DNA from: Pratylenchus scribneri
Taxonomy: Eukaryota > Nematoda > Chromadorea > Rhabditida > Pratylenchidae
NCBI GenBank assembly: GCA_030063045.1
Contig: JAQSEB010000010.1
Location: forward strand, 620,001-684,000
DNA length: 64,000 nt
Direction of reading: 5' to 3'
The notes under the pieces were generated by a model that searched no databases, was not told where the DNA came from, and saw nothing but the letters and a program-made list of their open reading frames with translations. The translations under genes were made by a program, and so were the position numbers. Position 1 is the stretch's first letter. Each line of letters starts with the position of its first letter. This document shows, one piece after another, positions 23,201 through 33,731 of the stretch.

Positions 23201-26200
23201 TAGGGAAAGAAATTTTTAATTAATCAATGGTTTTTAGCACATTCAAAAAGTCCATCCAAAATCGAAGCTCACTCCCATAAATAATTTGGCCAAATATGCC
23301 CAAGAGATTCGCGATTTACAGGTACAAAAATGAAAATTTAATTTAATTATTTTGGGAATAAATTCGCAGGCTCGATGCTTTCCGAATCGGCAAATGAAAT
23401 TGGTTAGGCCAGTGAATAATAGTGGCAAAATACGGCCACGGGAACGGCATATTTGCGGAATTTGTGGAACGGATGTGGCACAATCGGACAGGTGGGGGCG
23501 AAGAAATAATTAAGGGGAAGAATATAATTTATATTAAAATTTTCTCAAAAAAAAATTAATTTTAATTGGTATTAGTTGGCAGAATTAACTAGGCTAAAAA
23601 GGGGGGAATTAATCTTAACCAGGCGGAATTATTAAACTCAGAAAAGGCGGAATTATTCTAATCAGAACAGGCGGAATTATTAAAATCAGAAAAGGCGGAA
23701 TTATTAAAATCAGAACAGGCGGAATTATTAAAATCAGAACAGGCGGAATTATTAAAATCAGAACAGGCGGAATTATTCTAATCAGAACAGGCGGAATTAT
23801 TAAAATCAGAACAGGCGGAATTATTAAATCAGAACAGGCGGAATTATTCTAATCAGAACAGGCGGAATTATTAAAATCAGAAAAGGCGGAATTATTAAAA
23901 TCAGAACAGGCGGAATTATTAAAATCAGAACAGGCGGAATTATTAAAATCAGAACAGGCGGAATTATTAAATCAGAACAGGCGGAATTATTAAAATCAGA
24001 ACAGGCGGAATTATTAAAAATCAGAACAGGCGGAATTATTAAAATCAGAACAGGTGGAATTATTAAAATCAGAACAGGCGGAATTATTAAAATCAGAATA
24101 GGCGGAATTATTAAAATCAGAACAGGCGGAATTAATCTAACTAAAAACAGAATTAATCTAGGTTAAGACAATGAGAAATTTAAAGATTTTAAAATTATAA
24201 TTAATAATTTTTTAAAAATATAAAATTAATTATTTTTTAGGCAACGTCATGTGTTCCATAAACATCTTCGAAAGGGAAAAGTATGTCACGTCACGTTAAA
24301 ATTATTAAATTTCTTAAATTTAACTTTTTTTTTGCAGATTTTCGAATGTCCTTTGTGCGATTTCTCCTCAAATTATGACATTCATCGAGTCAAATGGCAT
24401 ATTAAGTCAATTTTTCACAATTTAATGCCCTGCAAAATTTTTTCATTCTCTCAGATGGGACCATAAGGAATTTTTGGAACAAAGTGGTGGAACACATTTG
24501 GAACCAATTTCGCATGAATCCGAACACCGTGACGAAATTGATGCACTGAATGAGAAATGTTTCCCGGGGTGGCAACGAAAGAGGCATATTTCCTCGCCAG
24601 CGATTGAAGACTCAAATGTTCCGGGCACATCAAAAAATGTCGCCGAAACAATGAATGATGGAACGGATGGCACAACTGATTTGGAATTGTTGGAAAAGGC
24701 GATGAAAACGGTGGCCGAGGCAATCATCAATCAACAACAAAGGGAAAGCAGCAGCAGTCAAAGTCCGTTGGCAGCTTTGGATTTGCCGGAAGAACGCAGA
24801 AATGCCAATACCACCACCCTTGATGAATGGCATTGTCAATTGTGCCGATTTGCCCTGAAGCCGGGCACCAATTTATTACGACATATTGCAAAGGTAGTTA
24901 AGGGATAAAATTAATTTAATGAATGGAAAGTATTTAATTTGCCGAAAAAATACTAAAAATTTGAAACATATTTTAGCTTAGTTTTGAACCAAAGAGCCAA
25001 AATTGGTTTAAACCGTTTAATACCCTTTAATTGTTGACCAAACCATAACCAAATTATATACAATTCAATGCGTCTTGACCAGCTCTATCCAATTTGGTTT
25101 ATTTGTTTGTTAATGTATGGGAGAAACCGAAACCCATAAACCATTTCAATTATCTTTGCTTTGTTTTCTTTTTTTTTCGTCAAATTAATTAATATCAATT
25201 CTTAACGATTTAACCATATATTTTCCAAAATACAGGACCATTTGAACATGCCACTCTATCAATGTCCAATTTGCGAGAATCATGGGGCCCATAGTGCCTA
25301 TGAAGGTCAGTTGAATTTTCGGTTCCACCCCAAAATCCTTAACAGATAAAAATTTAGGCCTTAAGTTAATAGTTAAGCCTCAGCCTCCAAAAACTAAGCC
25401 TTATAGACCCTTAATTTTTTTCTAAGAATTTTGGGTGCTTGTGGATTTTTGGTATGAGAATTCTGGGTGCATAGTTATTTTTGGATAGAGATTTTGAGAT
25501 ATTTTTGGGTATTTTGGTTATAGAGATTTTTGGGCTCAAATCAGCCCAAATTTTTTAAAGATTATGGGCCTAATGATTTTGGTAATAGGGATTTTGGGTG
25601 TTTTGGGTGCTTACTGCTTAGGCATTTTGGATATAAGGATTTTCTCTGAGGGATTTTGAAGGGGTATTGATTTGGGTGTAGCGATTTTGGGTATAGAGAT
25701 TTTGTGCGTTAACCTTAAATAAAATAATTACTTAAAATAAAATTCATTCAGTTCGTTCGCATATGCTCCGCTCGCACGGAAACACCAAACTGGAACCGTT
25801 GAGCAGTTTGGATGAAAATTTGGAGGAAATTGAGAAAGTCTGGCGGGAATGTTTCCCTCAAAAGGAGTTCAAAGTTGGAATGGGCTGTGTTGAAAAGACG
25901 CCAGCAGTGGATGAAGTACAAAATACTGGAAAACCGCTGGATGAAGCCCGGGTGCGATGCCGAGAATGTGGCCAAGAAATGAAGACGGAGGATCGTCAAG
26001 TTCATGTTTATAGGTAGACTAATTCCCTGAGGGAATTTTGTCAGAATTTCCTCCATATAATACATTTCAATACGTTGACCGTTCTTTTGGCCATATCTCG
26101 AGAAGGAAGCAACCAATTCAGGAAGGCAATATGCCATTTGAAAGCCTTAAATGTCCTCTAGAAAGTGGCTTTTCTAATTGTTCTTGAAATATTAAAATAA

Positions 26201-29200
26201 TTTGTAAAATAATCGGCTTTTCCTTCAACAAATCAAATTTGGGTTTATTCCACTCAAAGACATGTAACTTTTTTAAAGCCAGGATTTTAAAAAATTTAAA
26301 TTAGCCAAACTGTAGAGGACACTTTAGGCTTTCAAAAGGTATTTCGCCTTACTAAATTGGCAATTGCCTCGTTGAAATATGGGTCAAAAATGGCTCGGAT
26401 AGTGAAATGGTGATACAGAAATTTCAACTCTACCAGAATTTCCTGAGCACTTAACTCTTCGCTCATTTTCAGGCATCACCTTCGTGAACCCCGACTTTAT
26501 GAATGCCCGGTGTGTGATTTTTCGCATTATGCGTGTTCTTCCGATGTACGCAATCACATTCTCCGTGCGCACAAAAATCAATCGGATTTGATGCCACGTG
26601 CCAATTTGTTGCGCTATTCAAAGGAAATTTCGGAATGGAATGAGCGATGCTTCCCTGGATGGTCCGTTTTTATTATTATTAAATAAATTAATTTTTTTAA
26701 ATTTATCTAAATTTTTAATTCAAAAATTTGTATAAATTTCCCCCAATTTCATAGGATCAATCGCCGTTTGCCAGCCAATCTCGTTGAAGATTTCAACAGT
26801 TGTCGATTATGCGGAATGGATGTTCGCCAAACTTCGCGGTAAAATTCAATAAATTTAAGGGTCAAATACCCAAAATCCTTACTGCCAAAACCATGGAAAA
26901 AATGCTTAGACTAATTTTTAAGCTTTAGTTCTCTGAGATTTTCAAAAAATTTTTCTATAGGAATTTTTGGGTAAATTCAATTTATTCATTTTTGTTTTTT
27001 AGGCACATTGCCGAACATCATTTATGCATTCCACTGCATCAATGCCCACTTTGTGAATATGGCGCAGCGGAGGCACGGCTAGTCCTGCGCCATATGCGCA
27101 ATAATCACACAACAAGGGAATGTCGAGTGAGTTTGAAAGACTATTTAATTGATAAGAATTAATTTATTTGTATAAAATCATTTAATTAATTCAAACTTTC
27201 ATGGCAAAAAATCAATATTTTCTGGGGCCATAAAGATTGGACAAATCCGACTCCTTTTTAATCCATATCCTGCCTAAAGTTTAATCCTAATCTAAAATAC
27301 TACTTAAATTAATTTTGCTTTCGCCTATTTTTGTCAGATAAATTCCGCCTGTTCTGATTTAATAATTCCGCCTGTTCTGATTTTAATAATTCCGCCTGTT
27401 CTGATTAGAATAATTCCGCCTGTTCTGATTTGAATAATTCCGCCTGTTCTGATTTTAATAATTCCGCCTGTTCTGATTTGAATAATTCCGCCTGTTCTGA
27501 TTTTTAATAATTCCGCCTGTTCTGATTTGAATAATTCCGCCTGTTCTGATTTTAATAATTCCGCCTGTTCTGATTTGAATAATTCCGCCTGTTCTGATTT
27601 TAATAATTCCGCCTGTTCTGATTTTAATAATTCCGCCTGTTCTGATTTTAATAATTCCGCCTGTTCTGATTTTAATAATTCCGCCTGTTCTGATTTTAAT
27701 AACTCCTCCTGTTCTGATTTTAATAATTCCGCCTGTTCTGATTTTAATAATTCCGCCTGTTCTGATTTTAATAATTCCGCCTGTTCTGATTTTTAATAAT
27801 TCCGCCTGTTCTGATTTTAATAATTCCGCCTGTTCTGATTTTAATAATTCCGCCTGTTCTGATTTTAATAATTCCGCCTGTTCTGATTTTAATAATTCCG
27901 CCTGTTCTGATTTTAATAATTCCGCCTGTTCTGATTTTAATAATTCCGCCTGTTCTGATTTTAATAACTCCTCCTGTTCTGATTTTAATAATTCCGCCTG
28001 TTCTGATTTTAATAATTCCGCCTGTTCTGATTTGAATAATTCCGCCTGTTCTGATTTTTAATAATTCCGCCTGTTCTGATTTGAATAATTCCGCCTGTTC
28101 TGATTTGAATAATTCCGCCTGTTCTGATTTTAATAATTCCGCCTGTTCTGATTTTAATAATTCCGCCTGTTCTGATTTTAATAATTCCGCCTGTTCTGAT
28201 TTTAATAATTCCGCCTGTTCTGATTTTAATAATTCCGCCTGTTCTGATTTTAATAATTCCGCCTGTTCTGATTTTAATAATTCCGCCTGTTCTGATTTTA
28301 ATAATTCCGCCTGTTCTGATTTTAATAATTCCGCCTGTTCTGATTTTAATAATTCCGCCTGTTCTGATTTTAATAATTCCGCCTGTTCTGATTTTAATAA
28401 TTCCGCCTGTTCTGATTTTAATAACTTCTCCTGTTCTGATTTTAATAACTTCTCCTATTCTGATTTTAATAATTCCGCCTGTTCTGATTTTAATAATTCC
28501 GCCTGTTCTGATTTTAATAATTCCCCCTGTTCTGATTTTAATAATTCCGCCTGTTTTAACTTATTAACCTTAAGCTTTTTATGGCCTCAAAAAATGCTAA
28601 ATTTTAGCAGAAAAATTTTTAGATAAATTTGCTATAATTTTTTGGATAAATTAATATTTCTTTATTAATCATTAAAGGGTCTTGAGCCAATTTCCAATGT
28701 GGAAAAAAGACGGGCTGAATTCTCGGAACTGCACAATCAATGTTTTCCGGGCAGGCCAAAACGCCTAAGCAACATAACAATCGCAGATGAGAGCCGGAGG
28801 GCCAAATGTCGGGGTTGTGGAATGACAATTAGGTAATTGACTGAGATTTTTGGTACTTATATTTGAAAAATTGATCTAATAATTTCCAAATTTAATTTTA
28901 AAAAGATGAAAAAATAAACCATTTTTGGTGCTAACTGCTAACGCTTTCACCGAAAAAGTCCTTTAAGACATTTATCTAAACCGATTTTAGACTATTTCAA
29001 GATTTCAACGAAAAAACCAAAAACCATGATGTTTTCTGATTTAGCATAAAACCCTTAAAACTATTTTCAAAACATAAATTTTTAAATGTCAAACTAGTAG
29101 AAACACGGTTTTAATTGTCGGACGTCAACACACAATTTGTTCATAAATCTGCGAAACATAGGGTCCTATTTATTAATTTTGCAATTATTTTTACACCCCA

Positions 29201-29499
29201 TTATTTTAGCAAAAAGCGACGATGTTTGCATCTGCTGGAAAAGCATTTGAAGAAGTGAGAATTAATTTCCTCTCTTTCCAATTAAATAATCCTCCAACTT
29301 TGATTTAAGGCAAATTTTCAAATGTAAATATTGTCTTTTTGCATCCAATCATGATCGGTCGGCAGTGGAGGCACATCAAAAGGAGAAACATGCCGGAAAA
29401 GTATGCAATGTGGTCTCAAATTTGTATCGCCACAAAGGAGAGTTGAGAAGACTTGCCGCTGAATGCTTCAATGAGCCAAACATTAAAATGGAGACTTGA
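20228..29499 (+). CDS. Modular C2H2 zinc-finger protein with repeated CFPG linker
   Basis: Twenty-three exons: 20228-20317, 20368-20439, 20920-21240, 21473-21610, 21662-21699, 21744-21774, 21825-21892, 21935-22001, 22422-22694, 23083-23190, 23238-23321, 23370-23491, 24241-24280, 24338-24405, 24455-24893, 25236-25305, 25752-26013, 26473-26661, 26755-26838, 27003-27126, 28678-28832, 29210-29254, 29310-29499. They total 3078 nt, about 1025 aa, in frame. After one N-terminal finger, seven modules follow. Each has a degenerate finger (C-x2-C then H...H), a (P/K)LYECPxC second finger, a charged spacer, and a short (E)(R/K)CFPG(W/R)xxR-like motif. Nucleic-acid binding is inferred from the fingers. 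The end of exon 2 and the junction 22694/23083 are the weakest. Introns hold two 24-bp arrays and MITEs. I do not recognise a named family. Confidence 0.8.
20508..20822 (+). mobile_element. MITE family A copy in the zinc-finger gene
   Basis: Diverged copy with the conserved left end (TTTTGCCCATAACTCGAGAA) and the shared interior. It lies in the second intron of the zinc-finger gene. Confidence 0.65.
22034..22364. mobile_element. MITE family B copy in the zinc-finger gene
   Basis: Inverted-repeat copy inside the intron between exons ending 22001 and starting 22422. Ends are diverged; the core AAAGAGCAGACTTTTGGC and its complement are intact. Confidence 0.7.
22700..22960 (-). repeat. Degenerate AAAATCCCTATACC-type repeat in a zinc-finger intron
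   Basis: Irregular 14-20 bp units. The reverse complement (GGGTATAGAGATTTT) forms a similar array at about 25400-25720 in a later intron of the same gene. Confidence 0.6.
23623..24140 (+). repeat. 24-bp minisatellite, locus 2 (zinc-finger gene intron)
   Basis: About 21 units of the same 24-bp repeat with small indels. It lies between exons ending at 23491 and starting at 24241. The boundary units degrade into GGAATTAATCTAAC-like remnants. Confidence 0.9.
25400..25720 (+). repeat. Degenerate GGGTATAGAGATTTT-type repeat in a zinc-finger intron
   Basis: Same motif family as 22700-22960 in opposite orientation. Confidence 0.6.
26082..26392 (+). mobile_element. MITE family A copy in the zinc-finger gene
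   Basis: Starts TTCTTTTGGCCATATCTCG, carries the shared interior and ends GAAATATGGGTCAAAAA. It is wholly inside the intron between exons 25752-26013 and 26473-26661. Confidence 0.75.
27337..28553 (-). repeat. 24-bp minisatellite, locus 3 (zinc-finger gene, inverted)
   Basis: About 50 units of the same repeat on the opposite strand, between exons ending at 27126 and starting at 28678. It creates false open frames of Asn-Ser-Ala-Cys-Ser-Asp type. Confidence 0.9.
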
Positions 29500-29515
29500 G
29501 AAAATTAGATGCCAA

Positions 29516-29521
29516 AATAAA
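29516..29521 (+). terminator. Poly(A) signal of the zinc-finger gene
   Basis: AATAAA 17 nt after the stop codon at 29497-29499. Confidence 0.6.
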
Positions 29522-30446
29522 ATATGATAAATTTCCTAACCCAAAATATTCTTCTGATATTTAATTTTCAGACTCCCCTATAATTGACTTGCCCACCAAA
29601 TATTTAATTATCATTTTTGTATAATCTCACCAGCCACAATTTATTTTTGAATTTTTTTTCTAAATTTCTTATTCGAATAATAAATGTGTCAAAATCAAAA
29701 ATAGTCACTAAATTATATATTATTTATCATTTTAACGGGTGTTTGTTAAAAAGCTGTCATAGTTCCGTTTATGCTAGAAAAAGAATTTTTCAATTTAATA
29801 GTTTTTCCTATCGCTATAAAAATTCCTGAAATATTGACAGAAAACCCATTTTTCGACTATGTTGGTTTTTGAATATTTTTACAAATTTAGATTTTTATTT
29901 AATTTTAAGTTTAAACCTATAGAGTATTCTTCGAAATAACTATATAAAAAATTTCAGAAATTTTTGCTTAATTATTTTAATTTTTGTAAAATTCGATCTA
30001 ATATTAAAAATAAAAAATAATAAATTTTTTTGAAAAAAAAATAAATGAAATTTCTTAAATCATTAAATATTAGATTATCTTAGGATATTGGATTATAATA
30101 TAAAATTTATGAAATTAAAATCCTCAATCTATTTAATTTTATTTATATAAAAAATTTATTGATTTTTTAACCAATCCAAACCCAATATTATAATTTGAGG
30201 TAATGCATTTTTAGGAGTCACAAAAATTATGTGATTTAGATTTCCTATTTCCTTTGTGAAAATACACTCAAAATAGATTTCCCCTCAAAATAGGTTATTT
30301 TTAATTTTTTATTAAAATTTTCTCATAAAAATGTTACAAGAATAGGTAAAATTGTGTGGGTCAAAATTGTGCGTCAAAGAACATTCTAACAATATGGAAA
30401 TAATAATAATATAATTGAATTGCACAAAAAAATATCATTCATTCAT
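29522..30446. other. AT-rich spacer between convergent genes
   Basis: I see no gene, repeat array or inverted-repeat element here; it separates the 3' ends of the zinc-finger gene and the Asn/Gly-rich gene. Confidence 0.5.
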
Positions 30447-33400
30447 TCATTTATTTGTGTTGTTTTTTTCACTGCCACTTCTTCTTCGATTGATGAATGT
30501 CTTCTTTGGATTTGGATTTGATGATGATGCAGCATTCAGATTCGGAATGTGCTGATGAAGAGGTGGAAAATTGGCAAAATCTGCAAAAATAATGTGAATT
30601 TTAAAATTTAAAATTAATTATTTAATTTTTATAAAAATATTTTGATGGAAAAAAATTTAAAATAATTTATCTTTAATTTAAATCGATTTTTTAAATTTTC
30701 TGACTTAAAAATTTTGGGATAATTTTTAAATTTTCTGACTTAAAAATTTTGGGATAATTTTTAAATTTTCTGACTTAAAAATTTTGGGATAATTTTTAAA
30801 TTTTTCGAGTTAAAAATTTTGGGGTAATTTTTAAATTTTTGATTTAAAAATTTTTGACTTAGAAATTTTCTGACTTGAAAATATATAAATTTTAATGAAT
30901 AAAAATAAGATTTAAAAAGAATAATTTATTTTTTAAAAAATCAGGTAATTTTAATATTTTTTTTAAATTTTTTGATAAATTAATATAAATTAATTTCACG
31001 ATTTTGAAAAAAATATTTAATAAATTTTAAATTTTTAGAAAAAAATTTTAATTTATTTATTTAAAATTTTATATAAATTTTTGATCAAATTAATTAAAAT
31101 TTTTAATTTTACTAAAAAAATTATTAAAAAAATATACCATAAGCAGGAGGAGGAGGCATTCCTGCTGCAAATGCAGCTTGAGGGTCAAAATATTGGTGAG
31201 GAATGCCGTAGGCAACAAAATTTTCATGCGATAGGAAACGATGTGGATGCGGGAGATGAAAGTAAGGATTATTTGGATTTGGTGGCGGTGGATGATGACG
31301 CCCGCCGGCTGCAGCCACATTGCTTGACATGAACACCTCATCATGATGTTGGGAATGGTAGGATGAGTTGGAATCTTAATTTATTAAATTCATACAAATT
31401 ATTAGCTAGGGAGGTAATTGGGAAGCTTCCCCTTCCCCCAAAATAAAATCGAGGAAATTTTCCCTATAAAATTATACAAAAAAACCTAAATTTTGTGCTT
31501 AAAATTTCTTCTAAAAATCTCAAAATTTTTAAAATTTTTCCAGATTTTTGTATATTATAAATTTTTCCGTATATAACTTAAGGCCAGCAAAAATTTTAAA
31601 TTTTTGAAAAAACAGCAATATTTTTTTTGGTTTCCCCCCCCCCCTTCTGAAATTTTTTTGACTATGCCCTAGGGCTAGACTAACAGGTTTTGGGTTTTGC
31701 TATAATTACTGTATTTCGCCTAGAAATGTACTGTAAAATGTGTAAAATCACATTAATATTTGAAAATTTTCAACCCAAAAATTTTTTGAAAATTTTCGAG
31801 CGAAAAAAATTTTTGATACAAAAAATTTTTCAAAATTTTCTAACCTAAATTTTTCTTGGAAATTTTCGACTCAAAAAGTTTTTGCAATTTTCAATCCAAA
31901 GTTTTTGAAAAATTTCGATCCAAAAATTTTTGATCCAGTTTTTTGAAAATTTTCTACAAAAAAAATTTTTTGCCAAATTTTAGACCCCCGAAAATAATGA
32001 CAATTTTGGCTTAGTGGGTAAAACCCTTAGACTTTTGCAAATTTTAGGTCTCATGTCAGGTCCGAATCCACTCCGAGGAAGTTATTTTTTTGGACTTGTT
32101 AGTAACTTTTATTGCTATTATACAGTACATTTCTAGTTCAAATACAGTAATTCAAACAAAAAACCTGAGCTAAACAAATTAATCCAGCCGAATGAATGGC
32201 CAAAAAAAAACTCACAAATTCGACCAGTAGCCACAATTTGGTTGTAATTTTGGTTGGATGGGTGGTGGTCACCGCCTCCTCGAGGGAAGGTGCTGAACCG
32301 GCTGCGACTGTTGCGGTTGAAATTGTTGTTGTTATTGCCACCACCGCCACGCGGGTTGCTGTTGCTGCCCTCACTCTTCTGGAATTGGCGTTGTTTGCTT
32401 ATTGGCGGCATTGATTGACGATTAGCTGTAAAAATGAATGAATTAATATTATTTTTCATTTGTTCTTTAGTTTTTTTAGATAATTATTTCTTCTAAAATG
32501 CACACAAAAAGCCATTAAGCCAGAAAAAATATTTTTTTTATATTTTTTTTTTCTTGAGTGAGCGGGTTCGAACCCGAGACCCCCAAATTTTGAAAAAGTT
32601 AAGGTCTCCTTATTTTGGGTCAAAAATTTCCAAAAAAATTTTTGGGGAGACTTAAATTTTCCAAAAGTCAAAGTCAAGGTCCCCGCGCTAGATCGAAAAT
32701 TTTACAAAACTTTTATTCAGTAATATTTTAACCTCGAAAAAATATTTTCCCTTGTGTGAGTTCGAACCCGAGACCCCCAAATTTTGCAAAAAGTAAGGTC
32801 CCGTCTTTGGATTAAAAATTTTCATAAAAATTTTTATTCTGCCATATTTTAGCTTTATCAAGGCGTTTTTATGAGCTAAATAGTACCTCCGCGCTCTCCT
32901 GGTCCTCGAAAATCCGCCAAGCGGGTTTTCGAATCCGAGACCACCAAATTTTACAAAAGTTAAGGTCCCCTTCCCCTCTTTTTCTTTGGGGTTTGGGCTA
33001 ATCTACTTTATAGACTGTAGCTTGCTCCAAACCCCGTTGCTGCTGGGGTTACCTCCGCCCTCTCGCTCCCGTATTTTCCCCTGCTGCTGGGCGGATTCGA
33101 ACCCGAGACCCCAAATTTTGCTAAACTTAGGGTCCCCCCTCTTTGGGTCGAAATTTTTATTCGGCCATATGCTATAAATTGTAGATAAGTTTTGACTTTT
33201 GATTATAGTGAAAAATGTTACCTCCACCCTCTGCTGGTCGCTCTCTTGGTGGCGGTCCTCGATCCCGAAAATTGCTGTTGGATGAGACCCGAAGGATTTG
33301 TTGACCATCTCGACCAACACCACCGCCGCCGCCGCCACCATTCACATTATTGCCGTTAAATTGCATTTGCATTGTTGAAATGTTGTTTGCACTCATTGCT

Positions 33401-33731
33401 CGCGGGCGTTGCTTTCTGTTGCTGCCACTGCCATTATTATTGATATTGATGTTATTTTCACCGGTGCCACCATCGGATTTGTAGTAGTTTTTCTCAGTGC
33501 CATTGTTGCCATTGCCATTTTCCTCCTTGTTGTTGTTGTTTTGGTTGCTGTTGCTATTGTCGGTGCCACCGCTGTTGTCGAAGCTTTTGTAAAGTGTAAT
33601 TGCTGGTGGATGCGAGATGAAATCCTTAAATTTTGTGTAATTTTATCAAATCGATTTTAAAATGTTAAACGTACGCCTTCTTTGATGCTGCTTTTGTCAA
33701 AAATTGCATAGGGATTTTCAGTCAGCGACAT
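30447..33731 (-). CDS. Asn/Gly/Pro-rich protein with RGG-like motifs
   Basis: Five exons, minus strand: 33731-33675, 33624-33222, 32425-32216, 31374-31138, 30580-30447. They total 1041 nt (346 aa) in frame. The N-terminus MSLTENPYAIFDKSSIKEG is the only ordered-looking part. It is followed by a poly-Asn/Ser/Gly segment, a Gly run, Arg-rich pieces (GPPPRERPAEGG, NRNSRSRFSTFPRGGG), a His/Pro/Tyr-rich region and the basic tail KKTFINRRRSGS. No RRM or zinc finger is seen. Disordered, Arg-Gly-containing composition is common in RNA-binding and granule proteins; that role is inference. The introns carry T-arm-like TTCGAA repeats and a TTACTGTATTT inverted-repeat element. The start at 33731 is the first ATG in the open frame. 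Confidence 0.7.
30690..30880 (-). repeat. Tandem TTTTCTGACTTAAAAATTTTGGG repeats
   Basis: Four or five units of about 35 bp in the last intron of the Asn/Gly-rich gene. Confidence 0.7.
31695..32156. mobile_element. Inverted-repeat element with TACTGTATTT..CTAGAAATGTACTG ends
   Basis: The left end has ATTACTGTATTTCGCC and AGAAATGTACTGTA. The right end, read in reverse, has ATTACTGTATTTGAAC and AGAAATGTACTGTA. Inside lies a diverged T-arm-like motif (CAGGTCCGAATCCACTCCGA). Related end sequences occur near 44220, 48480 and 48620 next to T-arm-like motifs. Confidence 0.6.
32555..33180 (-). repeat. Cluster of four T-arm-like TTCGAA repeats
   Basis: Near-copies at 32562, 32758, 32925 and 33091 share GCGGGTTCGAACCCGAGACC, then CCAAATTTTGCAAAAGTTAA and GGTCCCC with a TTTGGGTCGAAA tail. 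The units form a local tandem cluster in the second intron of the Asn/Gly-rich gene. Confidence 0.65.

Noticed and set aside
27527..28626. Asn-Asn-Ser-Ala-Cys-Ser-Asp-Phe repeat frames
   Set aside because: The inverted 24-bp minisatellite read in frame inside a zinc-finger gene intron.
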